Positions 1 through 12,494 of a stretch of 64,000 bases of DNA are shown here, piece by piece. The position numbers and the translations under genes were made by a program. Each line of letters opens with the position of its first letter. Positions within the stretch are counted from its first letter, which is position 1. The notes beneath the pieces were generated by a model that worked only from the letters and a program-made list of their open reading frames with translations, was not told the DNA's origin and searched no databases. This DNA is from Rutstroemia sp. NJR-2017a BVV2 (Eukaryota; Ascomycota; Leotiomycetes; Helotiales; Rutstroemiaceae): assembly GCA_002946415.1 (NCBI GenBank), contig NJPS01000048.1, positions 310,001-374,000 on the forward strand, read 5' to 3'.

Positions 1-679
1 CTTCGGGATGGGACCAAAAGGTCCAGAACTTCACTGACTACGGTCTCCCAATTTTGTAAGTAGTTCTAATTTCGCTCTCCATGAATCAAACTAATTCATC
101 AACAGCCTTTCCGAGTATGGTTGCAACACCAACACCCGTAAATTCGAAGAAGTCACTTCTCTTTACAGCAGCGACATGACTGGTGTCTATTCTGGTGGTC
201 TCGTCTACGAGTACTCTGAGGAAGGATCCAACTATGGTCTTGTTAAAATCGCGAACGGCGACGTTACCACCAAGGACGATTTCACCGCACTCAAAGATGC
301 CTTCAGTAAAACCGCCAACCCAACCGGTGATGGAGGATACAGCTCTACCACCAAAGCTAGCGACTGCCCAGCTCAATCCGCTAACTGGAACGTTACTTCT
401 GATGCTCTCCCAGCTATCCCATCCGGTGCCGCTGCATATATGAAGACTGGTGCCGGTAAGGGTGTTGGTCTTACTGGAAAGGGCTCCCAAAACGCCGGTG
501 GAACTTCCACTGGTACTGCTACCGCTGGTTCTGGATCCGTCACCGCTGTCGCTGCTGGTGTTGCATCTGGTACTGGCAAGGCTTCGGCTGGTACTGCTTT
601 GGCTCCTATGGCTAAGACTCCTATGATTGTTGGTGCTATTGTGGCTGGTTTCGCGGCTATGGGTGCGGCGCTTTTGTAG
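1..679 (+). CDS. GPI-anchored beta-1,3-glucanosyltransferase (Gel/Gas family, GH72), C-terminal part
   Basis: Partial gene, with the 5' part outside the window. Exons are 1-55 and 106-679, with codons starting at base 3; the 50-bp intron 56-105 has a CTAAT branch site. The junction reads GLPIFLSEYGCNTNTRKFEE, followed by SSDMTGVYSGGLVYEYSEE, which is the end of the GH72 catalytic barrel of Gas1/Gel1. These enzymes cut and re-join beta-1,3-glucan chains at the plasma membrane and wall. The tail is a Ser/Thr/Gly/Ala-rich linker ending in a hydrophobic segment (about the last 20 residues), as expected for a GPI-attachment signal. No cysteine-rich X8/CBM43 module is visible, so it resembles the Gel1-type subgroup. 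The two N-terminal catalytic glutamates lie outside the window. Confidence 0.93.
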
Positions 680-3600
680 ATGGTGTGAATGGAGGTCTGT
701 GTATAATGTAATGGAAAATTGATTGATGGGATGGGGCCGACATGGCTTGGATTGTATGTTTGTGGATTATGGCAGGCGGTGGAAAATGAAATATCACTTT
801 TTTTTTACCTTCTTACTTTTGGCTTCGTGGAATAGAATTGGTTCTTTTAGAATGGAGAAAAGAAATTAAAAATATGTTAAAAAGTAGATGTTTAATGTTT
901 ATGTTTAAGTGATGGTTGATGTTGCGAGGTGAGTTTCTAGTTTCTAGTAGGTAAGTAATTGTCTTCATGCTGAGATGAGTGTAGAGGTGAAATCATGATG
1001 TATGCATGTCGTTGCTACCAGGGGGCGGGTTGGGATGGGGATTGGGATAAGCGAACGTCGACGATTATTTAGACTTCTGAAAACGACGGCAAGTAGGTAG
1101 GCATGTATGTGCGAATATGCTTAAAGCACAAACCCTCCTAAGAAGAGGGTCGTTTTAAGGTATTTCGAGTCAGAATGTGGTTCTAGAGGTTGTGTTGGGG
1201 GGGGGTTCGGCTGGATCTAAGGTTGTTTAATGGAGATGCTTACGCGTCGCGCGCGGGCTTAAACGAAAGCGGGGAGGGAGAGAGGTATGAGGGAATGGAT
1301 GCGAGGAGATTGAGGCTGTGACTGTGACTGTGATGAAGGAATGGATGGAGGGGGAAAAGGTAGAAGGGGAAGGGCGTGGGTGCGTAGGGGGCGGTGTGTG
1401 GTGTGTGGTGTACGGATGGATGGATGGGCAGGTGCGAGGTAGGTAGGTAGGTAGGTGGGATGGGTGGGTATGTTTATGTGTCGTTCTTGGGGTGTGCTGT
1501 ACTGTACTGGGTTACGCGATATTTTCCTGTCCTGTCCGGTATTATACTATACGATTCTGTTCTGCTCTGTTCCGTTCGCTGGTTGGTTGTATGTACTGTA
1601 AACATGGTATAGTATAGTGCAGGAAAGGAAATTCGAGTGAAGCGGGAGGAGAGATATAAGGTCAGTTGAGTGGGGCGGAGTGAGTGCAGCTGTGCTATTG
1701 TGTGCGGATGGATGAATGGATGGGAAGGGAAGGGAAGGGAAGGGGGTGGATGACCGACTACGGGTAGGGTAGGATAACTGACTGACTGCTGGTGCCGGTG
1801 CTGGTGGATAGGGTTGAGAATGGGGATCGCGCTGCGGTGCAAATTGAGTGGAGGAGTGCTTGCTTGGATGGCTGGTCTCGGGATTGTGGGGTAGCAGGTT
1901 GTAGGCATATGACTCTGAGCGGAGTTACGGGGTTGTGGTTGTGGAGGGCCTGGAGAGTATGTAGATGTGACAATATACTGTGAGATTACATAAATCTGAG
2001 ATGGACAGACAGGTGCATATTGGAACGGCCGCTTTTCGTGAGTGTTGGGGGTGTGTGTGAGTGTGTGAAGTTTTGGTTCGTTGGGTCTAGCAGATCAGGA
2101 TTTATAGACGCAAGTGCTTGTCCAATAGTCCTGGAGAGCCAATCGGCTGGGCAGAGCTTCACAGACGCAGAGGTAAGTGCTCGAGGTTGTTGTGAATATG
2201 GAAATCTGGGAATATTGACCACCCACCAACCACTCCAAAGGGTGGCTAGAATCGGTTGCTTTGGTGTGCTGTGCTGCCATATCGAGAGTTGACGATTGAT
2301 CTACACCGGAAATAGACAGCACAGTAAGAAAGGGAATCAAGAGATCTCAGCACTGCGGTGGATGGGAAGGCTTGCTGAGGTGGAGGTTTACAGGTATCTA
2401 TATATCTATCTATATTTCGAAAGTTGGTTCATTCTCAGTGCTATAGAAAGGAATAGAATAGATAGCAGCGAATGAGTGTTAGGATGGTTGGAGATATATC
2501 AGTCAAGGAGAATGAATACGTCAAGGAAGGAGCTCCATTTGGCTATCTTCTTACCTCGCTCATTCTTGATCCATCTGGTTCGATTGACTATGCATGATTA
2601 AGAGGTTTGTTTAGAAGGGCTGTTGGGGAAGCATTCTGAGGAGACTATACAGATTCAGTGAGCATGTGTAACTACCGGCATGCAATGCAAGCTGGAAGGG
2701 ATAGACGTCGATAGCTGGCCAAGACACTATACTTCCTCACTGGTGAAACGGCGGTAGAAGACCGAGCGGAGAAATACAAAATAACGGAAAGAAGCTGGCA
2801 CATTCACTGTTACGTGGAAGCAAGCGCAGATCATTTACTGGAGTGCAATATTAGATTCTCGATGTCGAAGGGGAGGGGGACAGCGCTGGATCTGTGTCGG
2901 CCTGTAAGATCTATGTTCAGAATGGGGACTTGGGGGAGAGGAGGAAGGAAGATCGTGTGGACCGGGCAAGAAAGGGGAAAGGAACGGCGAAGATGAGATC
3001 GGAACAGGCAATCAACCATACGGGGGTGGCAATGGAACAGGAGGACGAACCAGTGGTTGAAAGGAGAGAAACGAACGAAAATCTGTTGTGCAAAGAACAA
3101 GCGTGAAAAAATCATGAGGATGTTTGCAAGGGGGTAGTTGAAATGAGGTCAGGTCATGCATATAGTCATCAATCCGGGGAGAGTTTGACTAGCAGCAGCA
3201 GCAGCAAACACAGAAGCTCTGAATGAACTAGAATACCAAGACACCGTGGACCGGTCTCAGACGACAGGATTGGTCCATAAAACTACAGCCAAGATAAATC
3301 ATAGTTGAAATTGATGGCAAGCCAATATCATGAGCCAAGAGATACATTGATGCATGGATCCATCAACTAGTTACACATACAGGTGCAGCTCTCTTGAGGA
3401 TTAGCAATAACTTCTATCCGTTTGCTCACAAAAACATTCAACGCCCAGTATTGGTCTTTGCCTTCATGCACCTCGGTGATATCCAGCATTTCAAATAAGC
3501 ATACACGTAAATAGTCAACCGCATCACGTTGCCTAGTGACACACATATGGAATTACTGTTCTGTATCACCCATCAAAGGCAACAACACCGCCGTGGAACC

Positions 3601-5291
3601 TCAACTCAAGAGAACGATGATTAGTGAAGGGTATGAAAGTTCACTTGCAAGCTAGCTAAGACGGATACTGTTTCCTGATAGCTAATCGAATAGACACGAC
3701 GGTCTGCTAGCGATAGACAGCATCTTTACCCAATATAGCCACCACCAGCAAATTTCAGACAGGAGAGGTCGTCAGAGTTAAAATGAAGAGTGCTGGCTTG
3801 AGGGGTTCCAACTGGTCCGTCTTCGAGCTAATCTCGGGCCATCCGGTGCCTTCCGCGGAATATACTGCTTCCTACTACCTCTTGCTCCAGAAACAGGAGA
3901 GAGAACCGTGCGATGTCTCATAAGAAATGCGTAGCTTCATACGCATCCTGCTCCAGAAACGGGAGGAAAAATCTTCTTTCCGTAGAAAAGTATGCAGCGG
4001 AACATAGCCCCTACTTACGCCGCTCAATAGCATATTCCACAACTTACAAAAACGACCAACGAGATGAAAGGAAAGAACAAGTTCTGGACTGCCTCACTTT
4101 GGGCAGACAGACATACGCTCCCGGATGAACCACTCTATACAGTCAATCACCGCTTGGATGCATTTCAAGCCCGTCACTTTCAAACTAACCTCCTCGTTTA
4201 CCATAACAGTCCGAATCATGCCGCGGCTGCCGCAACTACCGCAACTTCACGGAAAATTTCCTAGTCGTACAAAGACAGAGCCTCGTCGCGCATATGGTAT
4301 CAATCTGCTGGCCCGGATGTATGTCTCTTGGCTGCCGACCAATCTCTATCTTCGTCGCTATCGAATGCACTGTGAGTCACTCAGGGGACCGGGTCCGAGC
4401 ACAAACTGATGCATACCCGGTTGCTGGCATCATCTCGATACCAGGGGTTCATTGTTCAGCCCCAGTCATCCTCGATCGACTCTACGGCCCCCCGCAGTAG
4501 ATAGGCACCCTCCTTCGAAGTTCGGATATGATATGCAGGAATGTTGAATTCCATGAAACAAACTTTGCCAAGAGTACGTAAGAGCGTTCTGAATCTCGAC
4601 AACTTCCGAGGGTATCTGCATATATATGTCGAAAATGTGCCGGCGCTAGCACTTCTTTTAGGGTAAGAAAATCACTTGAAGATTTCCAGGGTCTTCGTCC
4701 GGTGGCTGGACTCCAGTTTTGCTTTTTCTTTGTTGATAACACGAAAGTAGCAACGCGACTTTGTATCCGTATTCACCGAGTATGCTAATACTGGAATAAT
4801 GGTAATGAATTTTCCCATGGGGGTAATGGTGGCGAAGTAGAATTATTTGAAATCCGTAGATTCTCTCTGGGCTGCAGTAGTGATCTAACCTGGCATCCTT
4901 TTTCTAGCTGTTTGCATGTTCGCAGCATCAAACGAATAAAGTGACCTGTCATTATGTCTCGGAAGATGACCCCTGTAAACTTTTTGAACCATCTCCCACA
5001 CCTTTTTCCTGGTCCAATATGAATGATTTGGTAACAGGAAGGGGGAACTTTCCCACAATTTACGTGGCTATGATTACTTGATTGATATAGTTCAGAGGAA
5101 CAGAAATATATATAACGATATTTCTGTCGATTTGAAGATAAAAATACTTCGTGACTCGGAAATTCCCATTGTCATAATTCTACTCGAAGACTTTGAAGCA
5201 AAATTTCAAGCACTGCCGAGAATTTGAATTGAAATTGTGCAGCTCTTTTTCAGCCTCCACACAGCAAAGAAGTTCAACATTGAATAACTCA
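680..5291. other. Long gene-poor spacer
   Basis: No convincing gene is seen in 4.6 kb. The first part (about 1000-2500) is strongly G/A-rich on the + strand. It holds a run of nine G near 1197-1205, GGTA repeats near 1437-1456 and GGGAA repeats near 1720-1745. Open frames on both strands are short and low in complexity, without recognisable motifs. Near 3889 and 3951 the string TGCTCCAGAAAC occurs twice. The right end should contain the promoter of the zinc-finger gene. A long non-coding RNA or long 5' leader is possible but not shown. Confidence 0.5.
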
Positions 5292-5479
5292 ATGTCGATC
5301 CCCTGCCCATCCCCAAGCACACCGCGCTCTCGGCAATCCATGCCAGAGACTCAGACCGCGTACGATTCCACAGACCAAGAGATCCGCGAACAGCTTCATA
5401 AGTTCTCTCAACTGCTTCAAGAGCAGAAAAACTCGTCACTGGATATCATCTTGAGAATGAGCACTTGAAATGTCAAGTA

Positions 5480-7073
5480 ATGTCAAGTAATGGAACTCCA
5501 ACGACAAAAATCAATGCAAGGTATGAACATCACCAAGTATGCACCAAAATATGGCTAAAAAAGAGAGAATTGGAATATTCGCCACCTCACCGTCAACAAG
5601 ATCCCTCTAGCGAAGCGGTGGCACCTAATAAAGGCACCCAGCAAGCTAGGAAGGCGTTGCCCCAGAAATGCTCCACGAGTAAGTCGAAGCAAGGAAATAT
5701 TGGACCACTGAAGCTAAACCAACTAGTCGAACAGGCAACTAGCCTCGAAATACTGGCGGGTGTAGCTGGTCCACAACCTGCTTCTTCATCCACACGGTCA
5801 ATGATTATAACTCTACCGTCTCGACGAAGGTCGACCCGGTTGAAAGACTTTGGGGGTTCGGATGAGCCCGGGGAGGTGGCTTCCCCACATGCGACAAAAC
5901 ATAAACGCCGTTTAATATCTCAACCCCCAGGTGAAGCCCGAAAGGTGGTAAAATCCAGACCTCCAAATCACGAGCAACAGAAAAGACTGTCAGATCACAG
6001 CAATGAAGCATCGAAAGAGGAAGAAAAAGCGTGGCAATGTCCGAAATGCCAGACCAGATTCATCAGCCAGAAAACACTGGGCAGACACATAGATAAAGGT
6101 GAGTAACACAATCATTTAATAACTGAGGATTACTGACCAAGGAGCCGTTTGTGCCATCTGCTCTCACTGTGGCCAGATATTTCCACAAAGGTCCCGTTTG
6201 ATCAAACATAAAAAAGGCTTGCGGGGAAAAGTATTATCAAAACCGCCGAGTTCAAGCGACCAAACTCACCGGCTATCGCCCACTTGGGCTTCAGGTATCA
6301 AGGTGCTGTGTGAGAAAGAGGGCTCAAAGACCCGATTCACTGACATAACAGAGTCTGACCCCACCAAGGCGTCAGATTCTGTGAGCGATGACGATGAGTC
6401 TGTAATGTCCGAAGTTACTTCTACTGCGTCCACACCAAAATGTAGTGCTGCGTGTTTCCAGACACCCAACGAAGTAGCCTTGAATGAGCGCCTTATACAT
6501 GAGAATCCGGTAGATGAGTCTGGGACGAACAGACTGGAAAAAAAGCGGAAGCTCAACCACCCAATCGCGCCCGGCGTGGTACAAACAATCGGAGATAACC
6601 AGAAGCTAGACATAACTGCAGGTGGTCATCGTACTACTTCAGAAGTGATAACCGTACGTGTTACATTCCTGCTCATGAGCCGCCATGATGATAATATTTT
6701 GCAGGGCATGTATCATTTTCAAGCGAACTATCCGGGTCAAATGCATGCTGCGGATCTGTCTCCAACGTACACGACTTTCCAAGGAATTAGCCGGTATAAC
6801 CACATGGCATTCACACCACAATATACGCCAAACCTTCACGACCAGACTTCTTTTATGCGTGGAGCACCCGGTTACGAGCCACAACACGAAAACCTTTGGG
6901 ATATCAGCCCTCGCGTGCTGGATCTCGATTTTTCAGCCAGCTCCAACAACCCGGCTGGGTCTCAAGATATGTTCGGCTTCCCTATGCCTCTAGAAATGAA
7001 CCAAGAGGTCGTACATTCTCATTCGGTGGACGATGAATCGTCAAATCTTTGGTATGAGGCATCTCAAAAGTAG
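5480..7073 (+). CDS. C2H2 zinc-finger protein, putative transcription factor
   Basis: Proposed exons are 5480-6098, 6142-6653 and 6705-7073, about 499 residues. The 43-bp intron 6099-6141 falls inside the finger region. Splicing it joins CPKCQTRFISQKTLGRHIDK to GAVCAICSHCGQIFPQRSRL, giving two tandem fingers. The first is C-x2-C-x12-H followed by a Cys, and the second is C-x2-C-x12-H without a clear last ligand. A 51-bp in-frame intron (6654-6704, GTACGT...GCAG) is likely. The rest is Ser/Thr-rich with acidic patches (for example SVSDDDESV) and no known domain. The start is uncertain: an open frame from an ATG at 5292 (Ser/Pro-rich, then a short helix rich in Gln/Leu) overlaps the 5480 frame and stops at 5468, so a 5' exon or a frame break may be missed. 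DNA binding is inferred from the fingers only. Confidence 0.6.
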
Positions 7074-8239
7074 AAGGTGTAGCCGCGTGCCAGTATATGA
7101 AGAAAGGAGTCTCGTTTGGTCACTTCTTGGCGCCGAGGTGGATGCATAAGGCTTGGTTTCAAGAGGATGATGAAACGTCAACGAAGCTGTTCTTGGTTCC
7201 AGAAAAGAAATTACTTCGCGTTGATACTTTAGCATTCCCACGATATACCTTGTCTGTAGGAGCTCGATAGGATAGAAATCAGCAGATGGATTCGATGGTA
7301 AAATTCGTGCGCGAAGAGAGAGTTCCATGAAATGATGTTGAAGTTCTGGAGTTCCAAAGTGACCGAGTTCCAACTTCCATGGTGACCACTTGTGAAACTC
7401 TATGTGCGAACGTGCTCCGGATTTCGACGATCATTTAAGCTTCCCATTCGGGAAGCAGCTAACCAGAAACGGAATAGCACAGCTTTCCGGGATTCCGAAT
7501 AAACCACAAGACTTGATGAAGGACCCGAAGGAATATTGTCAACTTGTAACTCCAGATTATTACATTTATTGACTGATCTCCAACATCTCCTCGCAGCTTC
7601 TTAGTTCTTTGCGAGATATACCACGTCGAATCTACAAAGTGGCCTCCAAAATGCCCCTCAACCTTCCTCCTACGATACAAGTATGAGTTGCCGCCGGGCT
7701 TACATCGGACTTAAGATACGCTCATCTCCTGTGGAGCCCTGCAGTTAATCGCTCGTGGTTGCTGTAGTCGCATCGCGAACTCGATTGATTCATCCATACG
7801 TTCCGTTCAGCACAGTCAGATTCTCACTTCCTCGGAACGCCTTGTCCTCTGTGCGACTGTTATCCGATCGCTACGACCATAAATAGTTTCTATGCTTCGC
7901 TGAAGGTACAATTGCTCCGTGGCCTCGGATTTGGTGCTATATTCTCCAAGAAGGACGACCATTGCATACATCGAGATCATACGACAACACCTCGGGAGCC
8001 TTCTCAAGCCTTGACTAGTGACCTTTGCGGCGCATTCACTCGCCATCCACTCACCCACTCCACATTAGCGGGAGACACGTCTATGACGTGAAGGTCCCAA
8101 TTGAAGAAACAACATTTTTCGCTCTCCAGGATCAGGGATCCAGAATTACCGCCTGCTACACCGACCAAAGTGTCCCGCAATTAGCCCAGATATCCAAGTT
8201 CCATAGTTCTATATCTCACAAAGTCTTTGCGCAACCAAG
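7074..8239. other. Intergenic region
   Basis: This spacer lies between the zinc-finger gene and the downstream phosphodiesterase gene on the same strand. Only short, motif-free open frames are present. It presumably contains the 3' UTR of the first and the promoter of the second. Nothing else was recognised. Confidence 0.5.
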
Positions 8240-9493
8240 ATGTCGGAATCAACACCTTTACTGCGCGAGAAGATGGAGACGCCAAGTTGTGAGTATGCCT
8301 GCCCTCCTCAAGCCTTTCGATCTAATCCTTTCCAGCGACCTTTACTTTAGCTAGGCCGGATCGGCGAGGGCGCATACTTCCGCAAGCCATTGCACATCGA
8401 GGTTATAAAGCTGCATTTCCCGAAAATACTATGGGCGCATTCAGAGGAGCTGTCGAAGTGGGCGCGCATGCTATCGAGACGGATTTACACATCGCGAAGG
8501 ACGGGACTGTGGTCATTTCACATGTAAGAAGATATTTGCGGAAGGTTGAGAATCGGACAGTAGCTGACTCGGCATCAAGGACCCAACTCTCAAGAGATGC
8601 TTTGGAAAAGAAGATAAAATTATAGATTGCGACTGGCCGTACCTGTCGACTCTTCGTACAATACAACCTCCTCACGAAGGAATGCCCCGCCTTAGAGATT
8701 TGTTGGATTACCTCACGACCCCGGGTTTAGAAGATATATGGATATTGTTAGATATCAAGGTAACGAATGCTCTTGCCATCCATCGAATACTTGTAGTGGA
8801 ACTTAACATTTTGTAGCTCGATAATAATGCGGACGATATAATGAGACTAATTGGAGAAGCAATCAGGGGAGTAGAAGCTAATAAACCTTGGAGTCAGAGG
8901 ATCATATTAGGCTGCTGGGCGGTATGCTTCTATTCTTGTCTCACGCATCCCTCCTACATCGCCTAACTATTCACTATGCACGAATAATCTACTAACACTT
9001 TCATCTAAAGGCCAAATATCTTCCGCTTTGCGCCAAACATCTTCCCGATTTCCCTATTGCCCACATTGGATTCTCGATCGCATACGCCCGGCAATTTCTA
9101 CCCGTCCCGAACGTCCATTTCAACATGTTACGGCAAATTATGGTAGGACCACATGGAGCTAAACTTTTATCGGACACGAAGAAAGCAAAGCGATCTATGT
9201 TTATCTGGACTGTCAACGAGGAACAATGGATGCGATGGAGTATAAGCAAGGGGGTTGATGGCGTCATTACGGATGATCCAAAGAAGTACCTGGAAGTCTG
9301 TGATGGCTATGACAGCGCGGAGTCGAAAAATATCAGCTTTGGCTTCGTTGACTGGATGTCAATAATTTGGCTCAACCTATTGGCCATGTTATTTTCCTGG
9401 TTGTTCAGGTGCAGATACGGGTTCAGAGTAGATCAAACAAAAGTACGCGAGGGTTATGAGGCGTCGAAGAGGGCCTTGACTTTACCTTCATGA
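8240..9493 (+). CDS. Glycerophosphodiester phosphodiesterase domain protein, tail-anchored, similar to yeast Pgc1
   Basis: Exons are 8240-8288, 8351-8523, 8580-8759, 8817-8921 and 9011-9493, encoding 329 residues; all four introns are GT-AG. The GDPD barrel starts with AIAHRGYKAAFPENT (His32, Arg33), continues with AIETDLHIAKDG (Glu59, Asp61) and, across an intron, VISHDPTL (His74). These are the catalytic and metal-binding residues of the family. Later blocks WILLDIKLDNN and MFIWTVNEEQ are also typical, as is GVDGVITDDPKKY near the end of the barrel. A hydrophobic segment close to the C-terminus (SIIWLNLLAMLFSWLF) suggests a membrane anchor. This layout matches yeast Pgc1, which degrades phosphatidylglycerol to diacylglycerol; that substrate is inferred from similarity. 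The start codon precedes a short acidic/basic leader and fits the frame of exon 1. Confidence 0.92.
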
Positions 9494-10136
9494 CACATGA
9501 AGAAATACCATTCATATGACAAGACCCGCGGACCGAGGAGCTATATTATCGCCTGTGAATCTTGCGCTCGTTGGATTATAAATCGCAATACTAGTGGGAT
9601 CGTGAAGTGCGCATTTCCTATCCACGGATACTTATATGGGAACTTCAGTAAGTCAGTTATTGTGAATCTCGCTGAGAATTGCGACACGAAGACGCAGGTA
9701 GAGTTGACTTCATTAGCATCTAATCGAACGAAGCTGGCCGATCATTTTGATATTATGTTGTTCGGCGCTCTCTGATTCACATCTTATTATCCAAAACACT
9801 TCTTCAGTCATTAATTATTCACAACTTCCATTGGCGTAAGCCACCTCCGTTACTCATGATCACCTCGTGCAGTTGTTTGCAAGTGTTGAAGGTGTACAGC
9901 CTTCCTTTTCTCTCGTAGTTATATACATTTGATGCGCCAAGAGAAACATCGGATTGCTGCCCATATAAAACACAAATTTATATTTACATTTACACCAAAT
10001 ACATATCGTTAGACCTCTCGGACTATACTCTAGTCAACAAGACGCAACTGGAATCTTATTAACAGGGGAAGATCGCTCGGTGGTGCGGCTAGAAGGGGAG
10101 TGCATTGAGGGCAGGGAAAAGAAGTTCGATTTACAC
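9494..10136. other. Intergenic region
   Basis: This is a spacer between two + strand genes. It is AT-rich with a few short open frames and no recognised element. The reading frame of the next gene is open for some distance upstream of its first ATG, so part of this region could be an unrecognised 5' exon. Confidence 0.4.
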
Positions 10137-12494
10137 ATGACTGGAATACTCGATTTCAAAGGTATGAATGATGGGGAGAGGGGTAAAGTGGTTGAAAAGG
10201 AGACACCTGAGAGCACTGGCCTACCAAGATGCAACTTTGCGTCTGACGCTGTCAAGACGCAAGTGGAACTGGAAAAGCAAAGGAAACTCGAAACACTGTC
10301 AGCACGCGCATCAGAACTGACTAGCAAGACAAAGTCGATAAAGCCGACAGCCTTAGACATGTTGAGAACCATATTCGTCAGACCAAAGAGCGAGCCTATC
10401 ACGAGGGAAGAAGAAGACAGGAGAAGAGCACCAAGTATGGTCACTGAGAAGTCGAAGAGTATGTCAAGTGTTACTCCTCGCGAGACGAAATCAAGTCCCA
10501 CTGAAGAGAGCTCGGTTCGTGGATCAGGGCCCGGACTAGGATCTATGCAATCTACCCACAGAGCAAATACTCCGAGGCCAATGGACATTCCATCCCGAAA
10601 TAACAATTCGGCAACTACTTGGGACTCCCAGTCATTAGCAAACCAGTATATGGAGGACCTTGATCTGCACCCTTGCATGGAAGGCGGCTTAGAATGCAGA
10701 GATGGCGAGGAAGATACAACCACGAATGCGTTCTATCATCATAGAATTGCAGTATCAGCACCACCTATGCGAAACGACAACCGATTTGAAGAAGTACGAA
10801 GTATATGCGCAGGCGTTGGCACCGCGCTATCTGATAAGCTACATGATGCGGCAGTTGATACCCCTAAAGTATTCTACGTCAATCCAAGCAACGTCGACGA
10901 TATCCTTGCGAAGCGCGACTCTCTCGTATCAGGTAGTAGTCTACCTCGAGGGGTAGGGCGATCCCATAGCTTAGGAACTGCGGCTCAGTCACTCCTTACT
11001 CGTGCCCGAAGTCAAGCACCGAACAAAGTTCGTGGAAGTCTTCCAAACTTTAGAGGTCGTATGCACAATTCTCAGCAACATCCTATGCATCCAAAATCTC
11101 AGACCGTACCTGTAGAATGTTGGGACGCCGAGGAATACCCACCGCTGGATAGCATGTTGAGACGAAACCATACGGCTCACACTCCTTCATCACAAATATC
11201 ATCCGTAGGTGTAGTAGTCGGAGACCATGGCATTTCTAGTACGGGGACGCGGCAAGGTAATTCCCTTTCATACAGCAATTCGATTCCGGTAGTCGGGGAA
11301 CTCAATAGAGCTTCCAATAAATGGTCCTGTCGCCCCATACATACTTCTATTGAATCTCCTTTCGAAGCCAGAGACAGAATGAAGGAGAGTTACCCTCGAG
11401 GTGTTGCAAGTCCAAACAATACTAATCAACCTTATTCCACTAGTATCCAGAACGATCCGACCAAACATCTGCCAGTAAACGACGGTCGATCGTCTACAAT
11501 GACCACCTTTTCGATGTTCATCCCCTCCCGCGTTGCAGTCCGCGATCTTTCTTCGACTTCTGCCCAAGCTACTCAAGATCAGGATTGGACTTCAGTCAGC
11601 TCTAACGAGTCAATGGATCAGCATAAAAATTGGCAGAGTCACCACACGCAGAGAACATGGGCCGAAATCCTGGCAACAGACGACACTCCCACCAGCCCTG
11701 AGTCCATCAAATATGATTCTAACGCAACATACAGTCCCGTCAGTCCATTGGGAAGCGAGTCTGAGGTCAATCAGCGGACTGGAAGTCAAGAAATCCTCCT
11801 TTGCTATATCCCAGATGATACTGACAGCGTCTACTCACTTCAATCGCAAAGGAGATGTTCACAAGATTCAAATCTAATGTTGTGGAAGGGGAAACACAAT
11901 GAACCAGCTGATATAGTCTCTGATTTGGGATCACAACCTCCAGTCTCTCTAAGCAGCCTACCAGTGAGACAACGTGAGTTCCTACCACAGTCACCTTTAG
12001 ATGACAATGAATCATCCTCTGGGGACATTTCACCGTTATTTTCTCAATATACATCTTCCCCGAAGTCCCAAAACTCACGACCCACCACACCGCGAAACCT
12101 TTCCCGCCAGAGTCCTCTACTAGTCGCTCAAAGCTCACTAGAGACTATGCAACTGCGGCGAAAGCCATTACAGCACGCTCAAACTTCGCCTAATACCTGT
12201 TATACACCACCACTGCCGAATCCCTCACATGCAGATATAACAATACCCTCTAAGAAACCCCCTGCTCGACTAAACCTACCTCAACCGTCTCGAACTTTAC
12301 CGATTTCTTTTGATACAGCACAAACCCAATCTGGAGATGCTTTCGAGTTGATCATTCAACCTTTGAGAATACAGAAAGTTGCAAAAGATCCATTCGAGCA
12401 GCATAAGAAGGACGCGGAGAGTAGGTGGCGGGAGGCGGAAGAAAGATTGAAGGCGAAGAGGGATGGGAGGGGAGGAGATAGGATGAGAGAGTGA
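10137..12494 (+). CDS. Hypothetical large Ser/Pro-rich disordered protein
   Basis: One uninterrupted frame of 785 residues from the ATG at 10137; the frame is open upstream but has no earlier ATG in the visible stretch. No domain was recognised. The protein is rich in Ser, Pro, Thr, Gln and Asn with many SP/TP pairs and basic clusters, as in phosphorylated, intrinsically disordered fungal proteins. Two features stand out: a Lys/Glu-rich segment near residues 35-60 (ELEKQRKLETLSARASEL), which may form a helix, and a charged C-terminal helix (FEQHKKDAESRWREAEERLK) ending in a basic Gly/Arg tail. Its length and even codon use argue that it is a real gene. Function is unknown; a cytoskeletal, polarity or signalling scaffold role would be a guess. 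Confidence 0.75.
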   Translation: MTGILDFKGMNDGERGKVVEKETPESTGLPRCNFASDAVKTQVELEKQRKLETLSARASELTSKTKSIKPTALDMLRTIFVRPKSEPITREEEDRRRAPSMVTEKSKSMSSVTPRETKSSPTEESSVRGSGPGLGSMQSTHRANTPRPMDIPSRNNNSATTWDSQSLANQYMEDLDLHPCMEGGLECRDGEEDTTTNAFYHHRIAVSAPPMRNDNRFEEVRSICAGVGTALSDKLHDAAVDTPKVFYVNPSNVDDILAKRDSLVSGSSLPRGVGRSHSLGTAAQSLLTRARSQAPNKVRGSLPNFRGRMHNSQQHPMHPKSQTVPVECWDAEEYPPLDSMLRRNHTAHTPSSQISSVGVVVGDHGISSTGTRQGNSLSYSNSIPVVGELNRASNKWSCRPIHTSIESPFEARDRMKESYPRGVASPNNTNQPYSTSIQNDPTKHLPVNDGRSSTMTTFSMFIPSRVAVRDLSSTSAQATQDQDWTSVSSNESMDQHKNWQSHHTQRTWAEILATDDTPTSPESIKYDSNATYSPVSPLGSESEVNQRTGSQEILLCYIPDDTDSVYSLQSQRRCSQDSNLMLWKGKHNEPADIVSDLGSQPPVSLSSLPVRQREFLPQSPLDDNESSSGDISPLFSQYTSSPKSQNSRPTTPRNLSRQSPLLVAQSSLETMQLRRKPLQHAQTSPNTCYTPPLPNPSHADITIPSKKPPARLNLPQPSRTLPISFDTAQTQSGDAFELIIQPLRIQKVAKDPFEQHKKDAESRWREAEERLKAKRDGRGGDRMRE

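Noticed and set aside
1474..1908. 144-codon minus-strand frame
   Set aside because: His/Pro/Thr/Ser-rich product of the purine-rich low-complexity tract; no protein-like features.
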